Of a DNA stretch of 8,837 bases, positions 1 through 5,447 are shown piece by piece. Source of the stretch: Dysgonamonadaceae bacterium (GTDB lineage: Bacteria > Bacteroidota > Bacteroidia > Bacteroidales > Azobacteroidaceae). The notes under the pieces are model-generated. The model was given only the letters and a program-made list of their open reading frames with translations, did no database searches and was not told the origin of the DNA. Every line of letters begins with the position of its first letter. Positions within the stretch are counted from its first letter, which is position 1. The stretch lies in contig JAITAH010000070.1 in the NCBI GenBank assembly GCA_031284225.1, forward strand, positions 1 through 8,837, written 5' to 3'. A program made the position numbers and the translations under genes.

Positions 1-294
1 CTCCGTTATTACCAGCAGGAGATCCCGTATTCGGTGGCGGTGGTGGTCGAAACTTTCGACGAATCGGAGGCCATGATCCACATTCGCGCGGTGATTGTGG
101 TGGAACGGGAATCGCAGAAAGGTATCCTGATCGGAAACCGCGGATTGGCGCTCAAAAAAACCGGTTCGCTGGCGCGAAAGGATATCGAAGAGTTCTTTGA
201 GAAAAAAGTGTTCTTAGAACTCTTCGTCAAGGTCGAAAAAGACTGGCGAAACAGGGACAATCTGTTACGAAGCTTCGGCTATCAGCCGGATTAG
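1..294 (+). CDS. era: GTPase Era, C-terminal KH-domain fragment (5' end outside window)
   Basis: Only the last 97 residues are present; the frame is open from base 1 to a TAG stop at 292-294. Era is a membrane-associated GTPase that binds the 3' end of 16S rRNA and helps mature the 30S subunit. The fragment is its type II KH RNA-binding domain. It starts in a strand of the form EIPYSVAVVVE, then has ESQKGILIGNRG with the KH GxxG loop (GNRG, fragment residues 45-48), a helix LARKDIEEFFEKKV, and the very conserved ending FLELFVKVEKDWRNRDNLLRSFGY. The GTPase G-motifs lie upstream of the window and cannot be checked. The gene converges on the minus-strand lipoprotein gene. The family assignment is confident because the C-terminal block is diagnostic. 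Confidence 0.95.
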   Translation, partial: LRYYQQEIPYSVAVVVETFDESEAMIHIRAVIVVERESQKGILIGNRGLALKKTGSLARKDIEEFFEKKVFLELFVKVEKDWRNRDNLLRSFGYQPD

Positions 295-358
295 TTCATT
301 CGATTTCCTTTCAATCATCTAATTATCACTATTTATATACTATAAATTTTAAAAAGAA

Positions 359-395
359 GCTTCCCTAAAATCTTTTACTTATTTTTCAGGGAAGC
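359..395 (-). terminator. Hairpin terminator of the fimbrillin-like gene
   Basis: An 8-bp perfect inverted repeat, GCTTCCCT (359-366) and AGGGAAGC (388-395), encloses a 21-nt AT-rich loop. Read on the minus strand it lies 34 bp past the lipoprotein stop codon and is followed by a T-rich run (TTCTTTTTAAAATTT). That is the layout of a factor-independent terminator for the leftward transcript. On the plus strand no T-run follows, so it is less likely to stop era transcription. The long loop makes it weaker than a textbook terminator. Confidence 0.55.
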
Positions 396-429
396 CACGT
401 CAAGCAGATGACAAGCTTTTGAGACAGCC

Positions 430-2259
430 TTAATCTTTCTTAACACATCGGACAGAGCGTCCATTCTGGCGACTGCCGTCGTTACCCGGTTTCACGAAGG
501 TCTTATAAAAATACAGGAAATATGCGTATTCAGACCCATTATCCGATCCACTCCAATAGAGGCCTTGAGTACCAACTTCGCTCAATGTACCGATCGGAAC
601 CGGCGATTTCGGATCGCCAACGCGGAAGCCCGACGCGGGGAAAACAGCGCCCCAATAAATACCAAAACCGGAACCGGATGTATAATCAAGCATCTTCTTA
701 CCTGCTACATTTAAACCGGTAACCGAATTAAACTTAGCATTATTTGCATTAATATCATCCTTTCCAAGATACCAATCAACCTCATTGGATGGAACGCCCC
801 AAGTATAAGAATTGGCACTCTTACCGCCAAATTCAATCGACGTAGGCATACGATAATTTTGCAGAGTGGCATCTTTAGAAGTTTTACTAATATATTGGCA
901 GATATCCCCCTTGTATGCCTTATACAAATCATCCGTATTGCGAGCGGCATCTATCAAATGAGTACTTTCACGACCACTATTACTAACGGTGTTCTTCATA
1001 TAAGGAATGCTTGTAAAGTTAGTCCATTTTTTCGATGAAGTTTGTGAACTCCAAGTAGATGAAGTGTAATTCGTTGATTCATAAGTAGGAATATAAATTG
1101 TAGCGTTGTTATAATCAATAATTTCAGGCGAAACGCCCACCAACGATCCCCACTGAAAATGAACGCCCTGATAATAATTCTCATTACCCACATATCCGGC
1201 CGGCTTAAAGGTCAAATAACCATTGTTAGGATCGTCTTGGGTAGGGCTGCTCTCCCAATAGATATTCGATCCCGCCCAGATGGTTTTCCTGATTTTCACC
1301 TGTAACTCATACGATTTGGAAGGAACCAGCGCTTGTGTAAACTTTACGGGATAATCCGACAATCTGTTCTCGGTGTTGCCTTGAATCGTCAAGGAAGTAA
1401 GAACGATTCTTGTCGGTCTGTCTCCCGCCGTATAAACAATACTGTAATCATTCGTAACGCTATTTGTCCCTTTTCCTCTCCAATCCTCGGAAAGGCTCTG
1501 TGGCGAAGTAGCTGTTCCCTTAACAAGGTCGCCGTCAAATACCGTCAAATCACCTGTGTAATTTGAAGATAGCTTTAGCGCAATATCCGTAATCGTGGGA
1601 TTTGAACTGCCCGTAACCGTTGCTTTCACCTTCACTCGCGTAAACTTATGACTCAACAATACATTAATCATATTACCGGATTCCTTGATCGTTTCACTCG
1701 CCGCTCCCCAAAGCAAATCGAAAGGCGGAGTAACGGTTATGGCAGCATTATAAGCCGGTGGTAAATCATTCGTATTGTACGAATAAACCACAAACGTATA
1801 TTGGGAACCGATAGTCAGCTTGAATGATTTACCGGTTATCTCGTTTTTAGTCGCATCATAGACGTATTCCTCATCTGTAACGTAATCATCATTCGAATCA
1901 TAAACTACCACCCGGAATTTCGCGCCATCCACTATATTATCGTAGAGCGCACGGGTCGGCGATACGGATTCCTCTACCAGGGTCGCTTCCATATACCAGT
2001 CATTGCCCAAGGCCAATTCTATCACCTCCAATTCTTTTTCCGCGCCTGCTCCGCTACGAGTTACCATTTCATCTTCCGAATAACTCATATTGCCTATCGA
2101 AAAGCGTACCTGCGCCGTGTTATCTAAATATTCATCCTTTTCGCACGAACTCAACAAGAATGTCATCGCGCTTAGTAAAAACAATGTGATAATCAAATAA
2201 CACATGTAACTCCTCATCGACAAGTTGCCGGATATTGTTTTTTCTTTCATTTTCATCAT
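430..2259 (-). CDS. Fimbrillin-like surface lipoprotein with FISUMP-like C-terminal domain
   Basis: This is a 609-residue exported lipoprotein, probably a subunit or tip component of a Bacteroidales type V (fimbrillin) pilus or a related surface adhesin. The signal peptide has a hydrophobic core at residues 21-36 and the lipobox LSSC, with lipidated Cys39 followed by EKDE. Residues 50 to about 330 are beta-strand-rich and look like a fimbrillin (Mfa-like) domain, ending in SYELQVKIRKT and then NIYWESSP. A middle segment (340-390: YLTF, YQGVHFQWGSLVG, IYIP) is shared by many Bacteroidales fimbrillin-like proteins. Residues 465-609 (YRMPTSIEFGG, GIYWGAVFPASG, GLYWSGSDNGSEYAYFLYF, GRSVRCV) resemble the Fibrobacter succinogenes major paralogous domain. 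Arg68 and Arg103 precede possible first strands and could be maturation sites; this is speculation. Met15 (2217) is an alternative start giving a shorter signal peptide. The gene follows the 63-residue small protein by 79 bp on the same strand, so cotranscription is likely. Ligand and exact pilus role are unknown. Confidence 0.85.
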   Translation of the reverse strand: MMKMKEKTISGNLSMRSYMCYLIITLFLLSAMTFLLSSCEKDEYLDNTAQVRFSIGNMSYSEDEMVTRSGAGAEKELEVIELALGNDWYMEATLVEESVSPTRALYDNIVDGAKFRVVVYDSNDDYVTDEEYVYDATKNEITGKSFKLTIGSQYTFVVYSYNTNDLPPAYNAAITVTPPFDLLWGAASETIKESGNMINVLLSHKFTRVKVKATVTGSSNPTITDIALKLSSNYTGDLTVFDGDLVKGTATSPQSLSEDWRGKGTNSVTNDYSIVYTAGDRPTRIVLTSLTIQGNTENRLSDYPVKFTQALVPSKSYELQVKIRKTIWAGSNIYWESSPTQDDPNNGYLTFKPAGYVGNENYYQGVHFQWGSLVGVSPEIIDYNNATIYIPTYESTNYTSSTWSSQTSSKKWTNFTSIPYMKNTVSNSGRESTHLIDAARNTDDLYKAYKGDICQYISKTSKDATLQNYRMPTSIEFGGKSANSYTWGVPSNEVDWYLGKDDINANNAKFNSVTGLNVAGKKMLDYTSGSGFGIYWGAVFPASGFRVGDPKSPVPIGTLSEVGTQGLYWSGSDNGSEYAYFLYFYKTFVKPGNDGSRQNGRSVRCVKKD

Positions 2260-2338
2260 CTTTTATTTTTATTTTTTTTCTTCAACTTTTATCTTTTATC
2301 ATATACTATCATCCATTTTTTCCTCACAGCAATAGCTG

Positions 2339-2530
2339 TTAATTCCATGTAATATAAATATCTCCGCCTTCTTCGTAGGTTTTGCCCTCGATTTCATCCG
2401 CGCCCCAGGACTGTAGTTGAGGCGATACGCCGGAACCTACGGCATCCGCAATACATCTTTCCAAAACTACCACACGGATTTTAACCGTGGGTGAAACATA
2501 AATCTTTTTCTTTTTCTTTTTCTTTTTCAT
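2339..2530 (-). CDS. 63-residue small protein with octalysine N-terminus, upstream of fimbrillin-like gene
   Basis: The protein starts M-K8-IYVSPTVKIRVVVLE, continues with CIADAVGSGVSP, and ends in an acidic and aromatic tail, EEGGDIYITWN. There is no hydrophobic stretch long enough for a membrane helix or a classical signal peptide. From memory, short Bacteroidales proteins of the pattern MKKK-Y-x-P followed by a Ser/Gly-rich middle and an acidic, Trp-containing end often sit next to fimbrillin or other lipoprotein genes and carry no assigned function. This one fits, but I cannot confirm homology here. The single cysteine (Cys26) precedes a Gly/Ser-rich section. The polylysine is encoded by a hexamer repeat, so its length may vary between strains. 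It shares strand and probably transcript with the lipoprotein gene 79 bp downstream. No Shine-Dalgarno is visible; the leader just before ATG is A-rich, as usual in Bacteroidota. Confidence 0.7.
   Translation of the reverse strand: MKKKKKKKKIYVSPTVKIRVVVLERCIADAVGSGVSPQLQSWGADEIEGKTYEEGGDIYITWN
2504..2528. repeat. Hexamer tandem repeat (CTTTTT)4C inside the small-protein gene
   Basis: Four perfect copies of the 6-bp unit CTTTTT plus a final C. Read on the minus strand they are (AAAAAG)4 and encode the eight lysines directly after the start codon. Because the unit is six bases long, slippage by whole units keeps the frame and only changes the lysine count by two. Slippage inside the five-T runs would shift the frame. 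Confidence 0.9.
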
Positions 2531-2580
2531 TTCATTTTTATTTTTTATAAATTATCATACAGTCTAATATTTTATCACAA

Positions 2581-2816
2581 GAAGGCGTTATATACTTCGC
2601 CCGCAGTGTGAGCCTACAGTTCGGTCAAGTCTCCGCTCTTTGCAGCGAATAACCGATAGGCGTCCCGATAGCCGACGCCATTTGTCCAAATACGTTTGAC
2701 ACTCATTGACAGGCAACTCGTTGACTCGGCGCCGGAGTTGCCGCTTCCAATGGGAAAAGGTGAAAAACAGAATAATAGCCGAAGTGGAAATCATAACCAT
2801 AAAGGGAGGTTATGAG
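2581..2816. other. GC-richer intergenic island with three inverted repeats, no convincing gene
   Basis: By eye this block is near half G+C while both sides are strongly AT-rich. It contains three inverted repeats: GGCGTC/GACGCC (2659-2664 and 2674-2679), GGCAACTC/GAGTTGCC (2712-2719 and 2735-2742), and TCATAACC/GGTTATGA (2791-2798 and 2808-2815). An 8-bp palindrome CGGCGCCG lies at 2727-2734. TTGAC occurs three times (2696, 2706, 2721). A 70-codon minus-strand frame covers most of it (2800 to 2588), with an N-terminal hydrophobic stretch followed by an Arg-rich body I do not recognise. It could be a structured leader of the fimbrillin transcript, a decayed gene, or an inserted fragment; the sequence alone does not decide. 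Confidence 0.45.
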
Positions 2817-2880
2817 TATCAAAATATCTACCGATTCTTTCTAAAAGAAATCTACGGCAAGTTGACACAACGGCGCAACA

Positions 2881-3200
2881 TTTAAAAATAGCCCTTCATT
2901 AAAAACTAATAATTCCGAGAAAACAATTTTTCACAGGTTAATAAATTACTCCCTCTATAATGCAAATCGGTATTTTTTTATAGTTAAAAACTATTGTTTT
3001 TTTTATTTGCTCTTTTTGCAAAAGATATTATAAATAATTTTACAATAATCATATACAGAACCGTTTTACGTCTGCAAAGGAACGTTATTTTTTTTAATAA
3101 CACAAATTTTTTACCAAAATTTTAGAATTTTAAATGATTATTTTATTTTAAGAGATAATATAAAATTATATATATACTTATTTATACATTTAGCGACTAT
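2881..3200. other. Very AT-rich gene-free tract
   Basis: This stretch is dominated by A and T runs, with no reading frame of note on either strand and no tandem repeat. It contains the candidate leftward promoter at 3075-3106 and a weak AT hairpin, GTTATT/AATAAC (3084-3089 and 3096-3101), that falls inside that promoter's spacer. Otherwise I see nothing in it. Confidence 0.6.
3075..3106 (-). promoter_or_regulatory. Candidate Bacteroides-type promoter reading toward the small-protein/fimbrillin unit
   Basis: On the minus strand TTTG (3106-3103) is followed after exactly 20 bp by TTCCTTTG (3082-3075). Compared with the Bacteroides consensus TTTG, 19-21 bp, TAnnTTTG, only the A of the -7 box differs. 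If used, the transcript would carry a leader of roughly 540 nt before the small-protein start at 2530, passing through the GC-richer island. The spacer itself contains a 6-bp inverted repeat. A closer promoter just upstream of 2530 was sought and none with a good -7 box was found. Chance matches are possible in such AT-rich DNA. Confidence 0.35.
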
Positions 3201-3326
3201 TTATTTTTGATCCGGTTTCACTTTCTGCAAACAAACAGATCCAACGGTTGAATTATCATCAAAGCCACGATTTTGGATATCATTCACGTAGCCAAAAATA
3301 GGGTTTCGATCCGTTTTCGTTTGCAT
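3201..3326 (-). CDS. Doubtful 41-residue reading frame, possible small protein or gene remnant
   Basis: On the minus strand ATG at 3326-3324 leads to TAA at 3203-3201. The peptide starts MQTKTDRNPIFGYVND, continues NRGFDDNSTVGSV and ends QKVKPDQK. Its composition is soluble and protein-like, without the Arg/Ser bias typical of shadow frames. The same frame stays open upstream to a stop at about 3390, and beyond that stop continues for about 25 residues (ending HTDIQFLNKE), so it might be the tail of a decayed gene. No ribosome binding site is visible and I recognise no family. The call rests only on peptide composition. Confidence 0.15.
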   Translation of the reverse strand: MQTKTDRNPIFGYVNDIQNRGFDDNSTVGSVCLQKVKPDQK

Positions 3327-3488
3327 CGTTTCATTGCCGGATATGCCTGCAAAACGTATCGTACGTAATTTGGTAAAGGGATTTTCCGATTATTCTTTGT
3401 TAAGAAATTGGATATCAGTATGTTTTGGAAATTTCATAGATAACGCTTTCACTTTCACGAAACCGTGTTTTAAGTATATAAAGAAGGC

Positions 3489-3651
3489 TGTATCAAAAGT
3501 AATAAAATCGTCATGGGACCAGGCCGATTTCTCGCAAGCTCGAATTGCGAGGGCGTTCGCCCGAAGCAATCCATTAATAATCAATAATCTGATTTGCTTC
3601 CTGCTTCGTTCCTCGCAGTTCGCAATGACGAGAAATCGACCTTTTGATACA
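3489..3651. repeat. MITE/REP-like inverted-repeat element
   Basis: Perfect 11-bp ends TGTATCAAAAG (3489-3499) and CTTTTGATACA (3641-3651) face each other. Inside them a second perfect 10-bp pair, CGATTTCTCG (3525-3534) and CGAGAAATCG (3629-3638), is set asymmetrically: 25 bp from the left end but 2 bp from the right. The core has two palindromic units in opposite orientation. The left one is ATTGCGAGGGCGTTCGCCC...GCAAT (3544-3570). The right one, read on the minus strand, is CGTCATTGCGAACTGCGAGG followed by AACGAAGCAGGAAGCAAAT (about 3630-3592). From memory, the motif ATTGCGAGG...GAAGCAAT is a widely dispersed bacterial palindromic repeat, and ends of the form GGCTGT-TCAAAAG occur on some Bacteroidota insertion sequences. 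There is no transposase and no clear target duplication. The element ends 12 bp before the stop codon of the DUF3332 gene. Confidence 0.7.
3544..3570. repeat. Palindromic hairpin unit of the element (ATTGC...GCAAT)
   Basis: GGGCG (3551-3555) and CGCCC (3558-3562) form a stem around a two-base TT loop. The outer arms ATTGC (3544-3548) and GCAAT (3566-3570) extend it past an interior GA/GAA mismatch. It would fold well in either transcript and may act as a 3'-end structure for the DUF3332 mRNA, which runs into it. Confidence 0.6.
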
Positions 3652-3663
3652 TCTTCATCCGGT

Positions 3664-4218
3664 TTATTTATTCGCAAAATACATTCGACCAGCCATCACT
3701 TGTTTCAATGCAAGGACTCCGGAGCGGTCGGCGCTCACCGTCAGGGTCGAACCATCGGCCAGATAAACTTTCGCCCGGTTATCGTCTGTAAACTGCACCA
3801 AAGGCGTGGATTGTCCCTGAGCTTCCAACGACCAGCTGTTTTCTTTGGCGTCGAAATGGAAAGCAACAATTTCGTCGCTACCTTCTTTTTGGAGGGTATG
3901 TCCCTGCGCATCGGTCGTAATGGTAAAAAGGCCATTTTCGGTTTGAATCTGTTTGGTTTGAACGGCTTGTGCGGGATTTTCTCCCGTCCAAAACTCAATG
4001 GAATTGAGAATGACGCTATCAAGAAATATCGCTATCGTATAAACTTGAACAGCGGTCAACGCGACAAATATCAATTCATTGACCCATTTATCCTCATCTA
4101 CGGAAAGGTTCCATGAATATAACCTTTTCGTCAAATTAAACGAACCCAGACAGGAACTAAACAAAAGAGACGAACTCAAAAGAATTGCTACGGCTTTTAC
4201 GGAAAATTTACGTTTCAT
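3664..4218 (-). CDS. DUF3332-family lipoprotein
   Basis: This 184-residue protein has a lysine-rich start (MKRKFSVK), a hydrophobic core (9-20) and the lipobox FSSC with Cys23, so it is probably a lipoprotein. It is followed by LGSFNLTKRLYSWN, a single hydrophobic segment at about residues 48-70 (LIFVALTAVQVYTIAIFLD), and the conserved block NSIEFWTGENP (72-82). These three blocks in this order are what I recall for the DUF3332 family, which has no established function. The rest (about 88-184) is a beta-rich soluble region with short repeated-strand character (LFTITTDAQG, VAFHFDAKENSW, AKVYLADGSTLTV) and no catalytic motif I can see. The gene stands alone: its upstream neighbour argF' is divergent, and the inverted-repeat element begins just past its stop. 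ATG at 4218-4216 gives a complete signal peptide, so the start is likely right. Confidence 0.8.
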   Translation of the reverse strand: MKRKFSVKAVAILLSSSLLFSSCLGSFNLTKRLYSWNLSVDEDKWVNELIFVALTAVQVYTIAIFLDSVILNSIEFWTGENPAQAVQTKQIQTENGLFTITTDAQGHTLQKEGSDEIVAFHFDAKENSWSLEAQGQSTPLVQFTDDNRAKVYLADGSTLTVSADRSGVLALKQVMAGRMYFANK

Positions 4219-4306
4219 ACACTTAAAAATTTAATTTATACTGTTTGTTTGTAATTGAAGATGTAAATACAAAAACGATTATCGTATCGATTACCTAAAC
4301 GCGCAT

Positions 4307-4330
4307 AGCCGCAGCAGAACGGCTGTTTTT
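4307..4330 (+). promoter_or_regulatory. Small hairpin plus T-run in the argF' upstream region
   Basis: AGCCG (4307-4311) and CGGCT (4320-4324) can pair around an 8-nt loop, followed by G and five T. The form is that of a weak terminator on the plus strand. It lies between the divergent DUF3332 and argF' genes, upstream of the argF' promoter box, so it would end read-through coming from the left and not control argF' by attenuation. The short stem keeps confidence low. Confidence 0.2.
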
Positions 4331-4430
4331 GCACGATGAGGGTACTGTATCCGATATTCATAAATATATTGTTACCGGCAAAATTAATTTAAATATCGGA
4401 AAAAGGGGGATTTTCTATCAAAATTTAATG

Positions 4431-4438
4431 TAATTTTG
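4431..4438 (+). promoter_or_regulatory. Candidate -7 box of argF'
   Basis: TAATTTTG matches TAnnTTTG fully and lies 18 bp before the ATG at 4457. No TTTG or TTG is found 19-21 bp upstream, where the sequence is AAAAGGGGGAT, so the upstream half is missing or an activator substitutes for it. The box overlaps the further-upstream ATG at 4436, which argues against translation starting there. Confidence 0.45.
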
Positions 4439-4456
4439 TACTTCAAAATTGATTTT

Positions 4457-5416
4457 ATGCGAATATTCACAAATGTAAAAGACTTGGGCGATTTGCAAAC
4501 CGCCGTTGCCGAAGCGTTGGAAATCAAGAAAAACCGCTTCGCTTACAAATCCTTAGGGGAAAACAAAACCCTGTTGATGGTATTCTTTAATTCCAGCCTG
4601 CGCACACGCTTGAGTACGCAAAAAGCAGCTATAAATCTGGGAATGAACGTGATGGTACTCGATATCAACCAAGGCGCTTGGCGACTGGAAACCGAAAGAG
4701 GCGTCGTTATGGACGGCGATAAATCGGAACATCTTCTGGAAGCTATTCCTGTGATGGGTTGCTATTGCGACATCATCGGCATACGCTCTTTCGCCCGCTT
4801 TGAAAGCAAAGCCGACGATTACAGCGAAAACATCCTGCAACAGTTTATCCAATACTCCGGGCGTCCGGTTTTCAGTATGGAAGGCGCCACCACCCATCCG
4901 CTGCAAGCGTTTGCCGATTTGATTACCATCGAGGAGTATAAAACAAAACCCCGTCCGAAAGTGGTTTTAAGCTGGGCGCCTCATCCCAGGGCTTTGCCGC
5001 AAGCGGTGCCTAACTCTTTCGCCGATTTCATGAACGAGGCCGAGGTCGATTTCGTCATTACTCATCCCGAAGGCTACGAATTAGCGCCTCAATTTGTACG
5101 CGGCGCAACAATCGAATACAATCAGGAAAAAGCATTTGCCGGCGCCGACTTTATCTATGCCAAAAACTGGTCGGCCTTTGCCGACGCCTCTTACGGGCAA
5201 ATCCTCAGCAAAGACCGGAGCTGGACGGTCGATGCCGCTAAAATGAATCTGACCAATCAGGCAAAATTCATGCACTGCCTGCCTGTTCGCCGCAATATGA
5301 TTGTAACGGACGAAGTGATTGAAAGTCCGCAATCCATTGTCATTCCCGAAGCGGCCAACCGCGAAATCGCCTGCGAAGTAGTGCTCAAGCGGATGCTCCA
5401 ACGTTTGGAGTACTAA
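4457..5416 (+). CDS. argF': N-succinylornithine carbamoyltransferase (arginine biosynthesis)
   Basis: This enzyme transfers the carbamoyl group of carbamoyl phosphate to N-succinylornithine in the succinylated arginine pathway of Bacteroidota; it is cytosolic and trimeric in the family. From the ATG at 4457 the protein has 319 residues and starts [13 protein letters not shown], aligning with the B. fragilis enzyme without offset. Carbamoyl-phosphate residues sit in [11 protein letters not shown] (SLRTR at 47-51), HPLQ (147-150) and HCLPVRRN (273-280). The proline-rich loop [14 protein letters not shown] is at 174-187. The specificity position is Ser90 (GDKSEH). B. fragilis has Pro90 there and the acetylornithine enzyme of Xanthomonas has Glu92; published E92S and E92P exchanges in the latter produced succinylornithine activity. 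Ser therefore fits succinyl specificity. An in-frame ATG at 4436 would add seven residues but overlaps the -7 promoter box, so 4457 is preferred. gltX follows after 31 bp. Confidence 0.93.
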   Translation: MRIFTNVKDLGDLQTAVAEALEIKKNRFAYKSLGENKTLLMVFFNSSLRTRLSTQKAAINLGMNVMVLDINQGAWRLETERGVVMDGDKSEHLLEAIPVMGCYCDIIGIRSFARFESKADDYSENILQQFIQYSGRPVFSMEGATTHPLQAFADLITIEEYKTKPRPKVVLSWAPHPRALPQAVPNSFADFMNEAEVDFVITHPEGYELAPQFVRGATIEYNQEKAFAGADFIYAKNWSAFADASYGQILSKDRSWTVDAAKMNLTNQAKFMHCLPVRRNMIVTDEVIESPQSIVIPEAANREIACEVVLKRMLQRLEY

Positions 5417-5435
5417 CGGAAATATCGTACTTTTG
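5404..5435 (+). promoter_or_regulatory. Bacteroides-type promoter of gltX
   Basis: TTTG (5404-5407) and TACTTTTG (5428-5435) are separated by exactly 20 bp, a full match to the Bacteroides consensus (TTTG, 19-21 bp, TAnnTTTG). The -33 half lies inside the last codons of argF' and the spacer spans its stop codon. The -7 box ends 12 bp before the gltX ATG, implying a very short leader. gltX and the genes behind it can thus be transcribed independently of argF'. Confidence 0.75.
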
Positions 5436-5447
5436 CAGGAAAAAATT

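Noticed and set aside
2588..2800. 70-codon minus-strand frame with a hydrophobic N-terminus
   Set aside because: No recognisable family, no ribosome binding site, an Arg-rich body and overlap with inverted repeats. I describe it within the GC-richer island and do not call it a gene.
2750..2815. 21-codon plus-strand frame starting MGKGEK, like the start of ribosomal protein THX
   Set aside because: Only six residues resemble the THX start; the rest lacks its basic Gly-Ser-Tyr-Gly pattern and ends early. Probably chance.
2812..2844. AAAGGGAGG just before an ATG on the plus strand, like a strong Shine-Dalgarno
   Set aside because: The frame is only ten codons (MSIKISTDSF) and the purine run is part of the TCATAACC/GGTTATGA inverted repeat.
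3293..3300. TATTTTTG on the minus strand, a -7 box match
   Set aside because: No TTTG lies 19-21 bp upstream of it, and it falls within the doubtful 41-codon frame.
3334..4116. A 260-codon plus-strand frame opposite the DUF3332 gene
   Set aside because: It lies antisense to a clear lipoprotein with lipobox and family motifs, runs through the palindromic element, and its translation is Arg/Ser/Phe-rich without domains.
4340..4375. Possible arginine-repressor box (ATTCATAAATATATT) upstream of argF'
   Set aside because: The half-sites are not a convincing palindrome and such AT-rich strings are common here.
4436..4456. Upstream ATG giving argF' seven more residues
   Set aside because: It overlaps the TAATTTTG promoter box, and the protein from 4457 aligns with the B. 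fragilis N-terminus without extension.
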